Made by a program: the position numbers and the translations under genes. DNA of 11,821 nt from Omnitrophica WOR_2 bacterium RIFCSPLOWO2_12_FULL_51_24. Lineage in GTDB: Bacteria; Omnitrophota; Gorgyraeia; Pluralincolimonadales; Pluralincolimonadaceae. Of the stretch, positions 1 to 5,932 are shown one piece after another. The notes beneath the pieces are model-generated. The model searched no databases. It worked only from the letters and a program-made list of their open reading frames with translations, and had not been told where the DNA came from. Position 1 is the first letter of the stretch, and every line of letters begins with the position of its first letter. The DNA is taken from assembly GCA_001805885.1 (NCBI GenBank), contig MHHC01000030.1:1-11821 (forward strand), given 5' to 3'.

Positions 1-231
1 CGGGACAGACGAGACTACTGCCGCCTCCAGGGCCGCCGTCCCCGAACCGGTAAAAAATACCGCCTTATGTGTGCCGGTTATCCCGAACGCCCGGAGCAGT
101 TTTTTCGCGCAACCGGTCATGAGCCTGCTGAATTCAGGCTCGCGGTGGCAGATATCAGGGGCCAGAAGCGCCCTTCTTACCCTCTCTTTTACATTTACCG
201 GCCCGGGATTTAACAGGATATATCTCTTCAT
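1..231 (-). CDS. Class V aminotransferase, 2-aminoethylphosphonate-pyruvate transaminase type (N-terminal part)
   Basis: Seen: the first 77 codons of a PLP-dependent class V (fold type I) aminotransferase; the rest lies beyond the left edge. The N-terminus reads MKRYILLNPGPVNV, the 'L-x-PGP' opening shared by PhnW, serine-glyoxylate and related aminotransferases. A glycine-rich PLP-phosphate loop (TGSGTAALEA, residues 61-70) follows. Start choice: the ATG overlaps the TGA of the upstream decarboxylase beta gene in an ATGA (228-231), with GGA five bases upstream. Family knowledge: PhnW/AepZ-type enzymes interconvert 2-aminoethylphosphonate plus pyruvate with phosphonoacetaldehyde plus alanine. 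Inference: placed directly after a phosphonopyruvate-decarboxylase pair, it would aminate phosphonoacetaldehyde in the biosynthetic direction. The catalytic lysine region is not in the window, so the substrate is unproven; another class V aminotransferase remains possible. Confidence 0.8.
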   Translation of the reverse strand, partial: MKRYILLNPGPVNVKERVRRALLAPDICHREPEFSRLMTGCAKKLLRAFGITGTHKAVFFTGSGTAALEAAVVSSVP

Positions 232-779
232 CCGTTCCTGAACCTCTTTGCTATCTCCGGCGGAGCGATGTTAACTCTAGGGACCCGCTCCTGGGGATCA
301 CGTTCCACTTTTAATAAAATAAAACTTGGTCCTTCCTTTTGGAGGCAGTCCTTGAAGGCCGGCGCGATATCTTCTCCCGATTCTTTTCTTATGATATTTT
401 TTATCCCGCACCCCTCGGCGACCTGCGCGAGGTCTATATGCGACGATATCGTCGGCTGTCCTCCCGTGGAATCGTAACATTCGTTATCGAGCACGACATG
501 GACTAAATTTCTGGGTTTGATCTTTGATATCATCGTAAGGATACCAAGGTTCATGAGGAGATTCCCGTCACCATCGAAAACAACCACTTTTTTATCGGGC
601 CTCGCCATCGCAAAGCCCAAACCGATCGATGACGCCTGTCCCATCGATCCTAACATATAGAAATTCCTGGGCCTGTCTTCGGCGTTGAATGTATCGCGGG
701 ATATGAAACCGTTGGCGCAGACGACATATTCGTCCTTTACGAGAGAGATGAGTTTTGTGATCGCCTCGCGCATTATCAT
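228..779 (-). CDS. Phosphonopyruvate/sulfopyruvate decarboxylase-type enzyme, beta (TPP pyrophosphate-binding) subunit
   Basis: A 183-residue protein corresponding to the C-terminal PP domain of thiamine-diphosphate decarboxylases. Seen: the TPP/Mg motif GDGNLLMNLG begins at residue 70 and ends in LDNE (Asn99), the usual GDG-x26-N arrangement with D71 and N99 as likely Mg ligands. YMLGSMGQASSIGLGFA (41-57) is typical of the family. Downstream the DSTGGQ segment (103-108) matches the cofactor-binding region of phosphonopyruvate decarboxylases. The ATG overlaps the alpha-subunit stop by ATGA (776-779); a second in-frame ATG two codons later (771-773) is an alternative start. It needs the alpha chain for activity because it lacks the PYR domain and its catalytic Glu. 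Role inferred: decarboxylation of phosphonopyruvate to phosphonoacetaldehyde in the cytoplasm. Sulfopyruvate decarboxylase (ComE-like) is the main alternative; the neighbouring aminotransferase favours the phosphonate reading. Confidence 0.82.
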   Translation of the reverse strand: MIMREAITKLISLVKDEYVVCANGFISRDTFNAEDRPRNFYMLGSMGQASSIGLGFAMARPDKKVVVFDGDGNLLMNLGILTMISKIKPRNLVHVVLDNECYDSTGGQPTISSHIDLAQVAEGCGIKNIIRKESGEDIAPAFKDCLQKEGPSFILLKVERDPQERVPRVNIAPPEIAKRFRNG

Positions 780-1255
780 TCGAGCGTATCCTCTTTGATA
801 AAGATGCAGTACGGTTTGCCTTTTGCGATCTCCATTCCGGCCTCGATGAGCGCCGCGTCCAGATCGTCTTTCCCCCCTGAGGGGACTTTATTGGGAATGC
901 CGAATGCCTCAACGAGCCCGACGCAATGTTTACCCATTATAAGATGCTCGGGCGCGTCCTTCCCCTCGAATCCGCGGAAAGTGACCAGCATGAGGAGAGG
1001 TATATCGTAGATCATGTTGAGGCTGGTAAGGACATTTAAAGAATAGCCCAGGCCCGAATTCTGCATCAGAACACAGGGTTTTTTCCCGCCCAGATACGCG
1101 CCGGCCGCGATCCCCAATGCGGTATCTTCCCTTACGGCCGGGATATACTCATCGCCCAGCGCCTCAATTATGCCGCCCAGGAGCGAACAGGGTACGCCTG
1201 TAAAAAAATCAAATCCCAGGCCTTTGAGTTTCTTCTTTAGGGTTGCCGCGTCCAC
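776..1255 (-). CDS. Phosphonopyruvate/sulfopyruvate decarboxylase-type enzyme, alpha (PYR-domain) subunit
   Basis: Seen with the GTG start: 159 residues matching only the N-terminal PYR domain of TPP decarboxylases. Markers are FFTGVPCSLL (17-26), the likely catalytic glutamate E43 in VREDTA, AAGAYLGG (50-57), and QNSGLG (65-70), all typical of phosphonopyruvate and sulfopyruvate decarboxylases. The open frame continues upstream to 1327, overlapping the previous gene by 61 bases. A GTG at 1255-1253 has GGAG five bases before it and sits 11 bases after the previous stop, and translation from there starts right at the conserved domain, so I chose it. The stop overlaps the beta-subunit ATG (ATGA), which suggests coupled 1:1 synthesis of the two chains. 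Typical phosphonopyruvate decarboxylases are one chain of about 380 residues; a two-chain form also occurs in ComDE sulfopyruvate decarboxylase. The substrate is therefore inferred from context, not from residues. Confidence 0.8.
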   Translation of the reverse strand: MDAATLKKKLKGLGFDFFTGVPCSLLGGIIEALGDEYIPAVREDTALGIAAGAYLGGKKPCVLMQNSGLGYSLNVLTSLNMIYDIPLLMLVTFRGFEGKDAPEHLIMGKHCVGLVEAFGIPNKVPSGGKDDLDAALIEAGMEIAKGKPYCIFIKEDTLE

Positions 1256-1259
1256 ATTT

Positions 1260-1266
1260 TCTCCGA
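1260..1266 (-). promoter_or_regulatory. Ribosome binding site deciding the GTG start of the decarboxylase alpha subunit
   Basis: The minus strand reads TCGGAGA here, with GGAG five bases before the GTG at 1255. It lies between the upstream stop (1269-1267) and that GTG. It supports a start at 1255 and not the longer frame that would begin inside the previous gene. Confidence 0.6.
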
Positions 1267-2127
1267 TCAGACCACGCGCGCGAATTTTTTGTATATTATA
1301 TTCGCTATCTCGTTCTCGAGATCGCATAGGAATTTCAGTTCGTTGTCAGCCCTCTGGTATTCGTTCACATTCATATACCTGAGAAAATCCCTCACTCCCA
1401 TATCTACCACTTCATAGGGAATGGCCGGCTGGCCCATCTCGCCCAACCTTATTATCAGCGCCTTCATAAGCGCCTCGGGCTTGAGCTTTATGTCCCAGAC
1501 CTTGCTCTTGGCTATCTCCTTCCGGAACGGGACGATGTTCTCAGGCTTGTAAAAATCGCCCCTGAATTTCATATAGTCTATCTTCGACCAGAAATCCCAC
1601 TGCGCCGAACACAGGGAACACCCCGGCAGGAAGATCTGGACGGGATTATTGTATGTGTCGAAATATGTGTGAGAAAGCAGGCTTACCGCGGCGGAGAGCT
1701 TATCGGTAGATATCTTTGTCACCCGCTCGTCGCCCACCACGTCCCTCGCGTCGTCGAGTAATTTTAAGAATCCCGGCGCCTCCTCGCTTATGCGGGTGAA
1801 CGCGTATATCCTCTTTTCAAGTTTCATCCTCTTCTTGGCGTCGCCGGCCGGGGTGCTGTCAAACTCCTTCTGCAATTGCGCCGCCTTTTCGCTCACGAAC
1901 TTTCCCAGCCCCGCGAAATCCCTTTTTGCCACCTCGGGTCTCCCGAATAACTCGATCGTTACATCGAGAAAATCCGGCTGGTTCTCGAGTATGTGCGCGT
2001 AGACCCTGTGGAAATGCGCCGGTTTCTGGTCGATGACAGGTATTACCGAATACATCGCCGCGCCCACATCGAGTCCGCTCGAATCCAAAAGCCTCGCCGC
2101 CAAAACCATATGAGTTCCCCAGTCCAT
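1267..2127 (-). CDS. Unrecognised 286-residue protein with faint zinc-dependent phospholipase C-like motifs
   Basis: I do not recognise this protein with confidence. Seen: no signal peptide or membrane segment; an N-terminal WGTH (3-6); an aspartate/histidine cluster D33...H38, H40, H45; LLSHTYFDTYNNP around H153 and D157 (HxxxD); and a CxxC at C170/C173 (PGCSLCS). A basic, probably helical stretch runs from about 75 to 110. The N-terminal Trp/His, mid-protein His/Asp cluster and HxxxD followed by 'NP' resemble in order the metal-ligand layout of the zinc-dependent phospholipase C / S1-P1 nuclease fold. This is a weak pattern match, not a family assignment. The start is well supported: AAGGA lies seven bases before the ATG. 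It sits 34 bases after hpnH and 11 before the decarboxylase alpha gene, so a role linked to adenosylhopane or phosphonate metabolism is plausible but unproven. Confidence 0.55.
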   Translation of the reverse strand: MDWGTHMVLAARLLDSSGLDVGAAMYSVIPVIDQKPAHFHRVYAHILENQPDFLDVTIELFGRPEVAKRDFAGLGKFVSEKAAQLQKEFDSTPAGDAKKRMKLEKRIYAFTRISEEAPGFLKLLDDARDVVGDERVTKISTDKLSAAVSLLSHTYFDTYNNPVQIFLPGCSLCSAQWDFWSKIDYMKFRGDFYKPENIVPFRKEIAKSKVWDIKLKPEALMKALIIRLGEMGQPAIPYEVVDMGVRDFLRYMNVNEYQRADNELKFLCDLENEIANIIYKKFARVV

Positions 2128-2161
2128 ATTTATTCCTTTCTATTTCACCCAAACTTCGGGT

Positions 2162-3160
2162 TCAAGCGAACTGCCAGCCGATCAACGTCATTATATCCCT
2201 GAACGATTTTCCCTCCAAGACGCTGGCCGGCTCGAACCCGCAATGGACCGCGCATTCCGCGCAGCGCGGATTTTTGCTCTTCGGCCCGTATCTCTTCCAA
2301 TCTGTCTTTTCGATCAGTTCCTTATAACTGGAGAAATGTCTGTCGGCAAGCTGGTAACAGGGAGAGCGCCAGCCGATTGGGTTGCGCGTCGGCGTCGCCC
2401 ATGGCGCACAGTCCAGTTCGCGTTTGCCCTGCACGAACTCCAGATATAAAGGGGAGCCGAGAAAATTATATTTTCTGAATTCCGGCTCAAGTTTCTCGAA
2501 GAAATCCGCGAGTTCACTCTTGCGGAAAAAGAACGACTCGCCTACATGCGCGTATCCGTAGGCCGGCGATATCAGGAACCCGTCTACTCCGGCGCCGCGA
2601 AGCGTCTTGAACAATTGTTTAAGTTCGTTTATATCCGTTTGTTTATAGATAGTGGTGTTGGTGCAGACAAAAAATCTCTTCTTCTTCGCGGACTTTATCG
2701 CCCCGAGGACCCTCGCGTATGCCCCCTTAAGCCCTGTTATCGCGTCGTGCGTCTTTTCGAGCCCGTCGACGTGGAAATTTATCATCAGGTTACCGTTCGG
2801 CTTGAGTTTGTCTATCTTGTCCTTGAACAACAACCCGTTAGTGCAAAGATAGATATATTTGCCCCTCCTGGTCAATTTCTCTATCAGCTCGCCCAGGTAC
2901 GGATATACCAGCGGTTCGCCGCCGCAGATCGAGACTATCGGGGCGCCGCACTCTTCTACGGCCTTGAGGCATTCGGCTACGCTCAGCATCTTATGCAGGT
3001 CCCGTTTATATTCCCTTATGCGCCCGCACCCTTCGCATGAAAGGTTGCACATGAAGGTCGGCTCGAGCATCAAGACGAGCGAGAACCGCTTGTTCTTCTT
3101 GATCTTGTTTGAGATTATATGCTTGGTCACCTTGGCCGTAAGGCCCGGCTTGAATCTCAT
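2162..3160 (-). CDS. hpnH: Adenosylhopene transferase HpnH (radical SAM)
   Basis: A 332-residue radical SAM protein. Seen: LMLEPTFMCNLSCEGCG carries the CxxxCxxC cluster ligands C38, C42 and C45; CGGEPLVYP (79-87) is the SAM-binding GGE motif; YLCTNGL (104-110) and FHVDGLEKTHD (129-139) follow. The C-terminal part has a second cysteine set (C251, C268, C300, C303, C307) in ELDCAPWATP, SPCYQL and the terminal CAECAVHCGFEP, matching the DUF3463-type tail of HpnH. Family knowledge: HpnH couples the 5'-deoxyadenosyl radical from SAM to the hopene double bond, giving adenosylhopane, the first committed step to extended C35 bacteriohopanepolyols. The ATG lies six bases after the shc stop, with AAGG inside the end of shc. 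This pairing is the strongest evidence that the upstream cyclase makes hopene. No obvious defects; length is normal for the family. Confidence 0.94.
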   Translation of the reverse strand: MRFKPGLTAKVTKHIISNKIKKNKRFSLVLMLEPTFMCNLSCEGCGRIREYKRDLHKMLSVAECLKAVEECGAPIVSICGGEPLVYPYLGELIEKLTRRGKYIYLCTNGLLFKDKIDKLKPNGNLMINFHVDGLEKTHDAITGLKGAYARVLGAIKSAKKKRFFVCTNTTIYKQTDINELKQLFKTLRGAGVDGFLISPAYGYAHVGESFFFRKSELADFFEKLEPEFRKYNFLGSPLYLEFVQGKRELDCAPWATPTRNPIGWRSPCYQLADRHFSSYKELIEKTDWKRYGPKSKNPRCAECAVHCGFEPASVLEGKSFRDIMTLIGWQFA

Positions 3161-3166
3161 ATCTGT

Positions 3167-5071
3167 TTATACCTTAAGTTTTCCGCGGTTGACCGCGTAC
3201 TCGGACAGGGCTATCAGCGGGAAATAGGCGGAATACAGCTCATAGCGCAGGTAACAGACCCTCGGGAAACCTGTGCCGGTGAAAAAAAGCTCTTTCCAGT
3301 TGCCGTCAACCTGCTGGGTCCCGATAAGATATTCTATCCCGCGCTCGACGGCGGCGCTATCGTAGTCGCCGTTCGCGAATAGGACAAAAAGCGCCCATGC
3401 CGTCTGCGAAGCGGTCGAAAGGCCCTTGCCTTTTTTAAACGGATCCTCGTAAGCCGCCGCCGACTCCCCCCATCCCCCGTCGTCGTTCTGGACGCTGTAT
3501 ATCCATTTCGCCGCAGCCTCGAGCTCTCTTTTAGACGCCTCTCCCGCTGAGAAAGAAAGGCCGCGCGCGGCCAGGAATGTGCCGTAAATATAATTTACCC
3601 CCCACCTGCCGTACCACGTGCCGTCTGGTATCCTCTCCCTCTTCAAAAATTTTATCGCGCTCTTTAACGGAGGTTTTTTGGCGTCGAGACCGAGCCTTCC
3701 GAGGAGCTCGCATACCCTTCCGGTTATATCAGCACACGTCGGATCGAGCATCGCATTGTGGTCCGAAAAAGGGACTTTATTCAGAAAATGTTTGTTGTTA
3801 TCCCTGTCATAGGAGCTGAACCCTCCATCGCGCGACTGCATCTTTAGCATCCAGTCAAGGCCGCGCTCGAATCCGGCCTTCTTCTTCGGCTCTTCCTCTT
3901 TGCCCATATCTATCTGCGTCAATCCGAGCAACACCTGCGCGGTATCATCTATATCGGGATAAAATTCGTTCCTGAACTGGAAATACCATCCGCCCGGCTC
4001 GGCGGCTTCTGTCTTTACCTTCCAGTCGCCTATTTCGTTTACCTGTTTAGAGAGGAGCCAACGGCCGGCCTTCCTCATTGCTTCATCGCCTTTAGGAAAA
4101 CCCGATATTCCCAGGGCATACGCGCAAAGCGCCGTATCCCATACCGGAGAAATGCAGGGCTGCATCTCTTCTCTATCGCCGCGATCTATCAATAATCTCT
4201 TCACCTCTTCGAGATTCGACTTTAAAAGGGTGTGGTCAATTTGGTAGCCGAGGGAGCTTAAGGCCATTACGGAATTTATCATAGCGGGATAGATGGCGCA
4301 TAGGCCGTCTGATTTATCGAACCTGTTTATCATCCACCCCTCGGCCTTTTTTATCGCCTTGCCCCTCAATGGCCTGAGTCTTAATTTATACAAAAGCTTG
4401 CACATACGATCGAAGAAGAGAAAGAAATTCTTCCAGCTTATTACGCGCTTATCCCATTTTATGCCGCAATCCTTCATCCTGCGGCCGCTCTTGTAAAGTT
4501 CATCGATGTTGAAATTCCTGGCTAACGGCCTTACCGGCTTGAACGCCCAGACTATTGACAGCGGTACGACGATCGCCCTCGTCCACGCGCTGAAATCGTA
4601 GATATTTACCGGCGACCAATTAGGGAGCAGGACCAGCTCGGGAGGTATGGACGGAACGGCATCCCAATTCCCAAGCCCGAACATCGCCAGATAAAACCTG
4701 TTATAACTATTGGATTTTTCGATGCCGCCGAGGCTCAATATTATCTGGCGGTCCCGGACCATCAGCTGGTTCTTCTCTTCAAATCCCTTAAGCTTCAGCG
4801 CCATGTAATTCTTTATCGTGGTATTGAGTTCGGGCGGACCGCCCGGATAAATGGACCATCCGCCCTCATCCAGGCGCCTCACTAAAATAAAATTCACCAA
4901 CTTTTCTTCCAGCGCTTCATCTCTTATTCCGAGGAACCGCAGAAGAAAGATAGTATCCGCCTCCAGGCCAAGATCCATATGGAAAGTCGACTGGAAATAT
5001 CCGTCGGCAGTCTGTCTGCTCAAGAGATGCTCCTGAGCCCTGTTTATCGCGTTTAAGAGTCTCTCGCTCAT
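3167..5071 (-). CDS. shc: Squalene-hopene cyclase
   Basis: A 634-residue class II terpene cyclase, a normal length for the family. Seen: the protonating DxDD motif is D373-I-D-D376 in EFYPDIDDTAQ, preceded by PGGWYFQF. QPCISPVWDTALCAYAL (304-320), DPTCADIT (443-450), WYGRWGVNYIYGT (486-498) and STASQTAWAL (552-561) are SHC hallmarks. Several QW-type repeats stabilise the alpha/alpha barrel, for example near 9-27, 402-417, 520-534 and 576-592. A hydrophobic, basic stretch at about 211-240 probably forms the membrane-docking entrance helix expected of a monotopic membrane enzyme. Family knowledge: squalene is cyclised to hopene (and some hopanol). The start overlaps the DUF116 stop in ATGA; hpnH follows after six bases. 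Other SHC-family cyclases (e.g. sporulenol type) share these motifs, but hpnH next door favours hopene. Confidence 0.94.
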   Translation of the reverse strand: MSERLLNAINRAQEHLLSRQTADGYFQSTFHMDLGLEADTIFLLRFLGIRDEALEEKLVNFILVRRLDEGGWSIYPGGPPELNTTIKNYMALKLKGFEEKNQLMVRDRQIILSLGGIEKSNSYNRFYLAMFGLGNWDAVPSIPPELVLLPNWSPVNIYDFSAWTRAIVVPLSIVWAFKPVRPLARNFNIDELYKSGRRMKDCGIKWDKRVISWKNFFLFFDRMCKLLYKLRLRPLRGKAIKKAEGWMINRFDKSDGLCAIYPAMINSVMALSSLGYQIDHTLLKSNLEEVKRLLIDRGDREEMQPCISPVWDTALCAYALGISGFPKGDEAMRKAGRWLLSKQVNEIGDWKVKTEAAEPGGWYFQFRNEFYPDIDDTAQVLLGLTQIDMGKEEEPKKKAGFERGLDWMLKMQSRDGGFSSYDRDNNKHFLNKVPFSDHNAMLDPTCADITGRVCELLGRLGLDAKKPPLKSAIKFLKRERIPDGTWYGRWGVNYIYGTFLAARGLSFSAGEASKRELEAAAKWIYSVQNDDGGWGESAAAYEDPFKKGKGLSTASQTAWALFVLFANGDYDSAAVERGIEYLIGTQQVDGNWKELFFTGTGFPRVCYLRYELYSAYFPLIALSEYAVNRGKLKV

Positions 5072-5856
5072 ATATTAAGGCAGTATCTTACTATCTTTTC
5101 CAGTTCTTTTACGTCTATCGAGGTGTTCTTGCAAGGCCCTTCGGGGCGCTTGTTCGGAATACCGAAGACCGGCATCTTCGGGGCTGTATCCTGTATGCCG
5201 GAGATAAGGTCTCTCTCGCATGCGACGCCTATCACGGCGTCGGGTTTATTATCCTTGATCGCCTTCCTCGCCTCGTCCCCTCCGAAAGCCGTATAGGCAA
5301 CGAACTGATATTTCTCGCTAAGTTCTTTTATCTTATTCCTGACCTCCGCGGAGAGGCAGCGAGGCAGGATAAGCAATATCTTCTTAACGTTCTTGCCTGT
5401 CCTTGTGGCGTACATGAGGTCGTTGTGGAATTTGACGAAGGAATTTCCTATCTTGTCCCTCGTTATTCCGACCATGCCGGCCAATCTCACCGCGCTTGAA
5501 AGGAGGATACGCAGTGAAAGGTGCTTTACGAAAAAAGACGGCGCAAGCTTGACCTTGAACGCCGCCGAGGATACCTGCAGGAGATACCAGGCTGCCAGGG
5601 TAAACGCGAAAATCAGGAAAATCGCCTTCGCGACACCCGCAAACCCTTGCCCGAAACTTTCAAAGCGCGGCAGCGCAAGGTACCAAAATAACCAAACTCC
5701 AAGCAAGGCAAGGAGTAATACTAAAAACGAGAAGAAAATAAACAGCGACTTTGGGGCATCGCTCGAACTGCCGCCTTTAGCGCCCGGCTGCCAGTCTGCC
5801 CACTCATCCCCCAGGAGCCTGTCTTCCAGCCTTTTACCTTGGCCTGTCTCTTTCAT
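5068..5856 (-). CDS. Membrane-anchored DUF116-family protein lacking the usual cysteine cluster
   Basis: A 262-residue protein. Seen: a polar N-terminus, two hydrophobic segments (about 38-62 and 76-97), then a cytoplasmic-looking domain starting KKILLILPRCLS (158-169). This continues through AFGGDEARKAI (190-200), PDAVIGVACERDL (205-217) and FGIPNKRPEGPCKNTSID (231-248). These are DUF116 signatures. From family knowledge, DUF116 proteins normally carry several Cys between the 'LP-x-CL' start and the following helix, suggesting metal or Fe-S binding; here CLS runs straight into EVRNKIKELSEKY, leaving only C167, C213, C242 and C259. The biochemical function of the family is unknown to me. It is first in the hopanoid block and its stop overlaps the shc ATG (ATGA). 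No Shine-Dalgarno sequence precedes its ATG and no other ATG, GTG or TTG start occurs in frame before the first membrane segment. Confidence 0.8.
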   Translation of the reverse strand: MKETGQGKRLEDRLLGDEWADWQPGAKGGSSSDAPKSLFIFFSFLVLLLALLGVWLFWYLALPRFESFGQGFAGVAKAIFLIFAFTLAAWYLLQVSSAAFKVKLAPSFFVKHLSLRILLSSAVRLAGMVGITRDKIGNSFVKFHNDLMYATRTGKNVKKILLILPRCLSAEVRNKIKELSEKYQFVAYTAFGGDEARKAIKDNKPDAVIGVACERDLISGIQDTAPKMPVFGIPNKRPEGPCKNTSIDVKELEKIVRYCLNI

Positions 5857-5865
5857 AGGGGCATA

Positions 5866-5894
5866 ATTATAGCACGAATAACAGGTGGGCGCAA
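5866..5894 (-). promoter_or_regulatory. Extended -10 sigma70-type promoter for the DUF116-shc-hpnH operon
   Basis: The minus strand reads TTGCGC (5894-5889), a 17-base spacer, then TATAAT (5871-5866) preceded by TGC, giving an extended TGnTATAAT box. The predicted start of transcription is near 5858-5860, only 2-4 bases before the ATG at 5856, so the mRNA would be leaderless or nearly so. That agrees with the absence of a Shine-Dalgarno sequence. It lies in the 76-base gap after the regulator gene. Confidence 0.6.
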
Positions 5895-5907
5895 TAATGC
5901 TATTACG
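5890..5907 (-). repeat. Small inverted repeat between the regulator gene and the hopanoid operon
   Basis: On the minus strand CGTAATA, loop GCAT, TATTGCG can pair over seven positions with one G-U. There is no T-run after it, so it is a poor intrinsic terminator. It overlaps the predicted -35 box and could instead be an operator. It may also be chance. Confidence 0.25.
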
Positions 5908-5932
5908 AGGGGTGATTTTTTATGCGGGGTGT

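Noticed and set aside
1256..1327. 24-codon extension of the decarboxylase alpha subunit into the preceding gene
   Set aside because: The added residues do not fit a PYR domain; a GTG at 1255 with GGAG upstream starts at the conserved region.
2546..3040. 164-codon plus-strand open frame opposite hpnH
   Set aside because: Lies wholly within hpnH, whose radical SAM motifs fix the minus strand as coding.
5393..5866. 157-codon plus-strand open frame opposite the DUF116 gene
   Set aside because: No recognisable domain; it is the antisense shadow of a well-supported gene with membrane segments and conserved motifs, and has no clear ribosome binding site.
5890..5930. Intrinsic terminator after the regulator gene
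   Set aside because: The only stem is 7 bp, AT-rich, with a G-U pair and no T-run following; the TTTTTT-like stretch (5917-5922) is A-rich on the transcribed minus-strand sense and lies before the stem.
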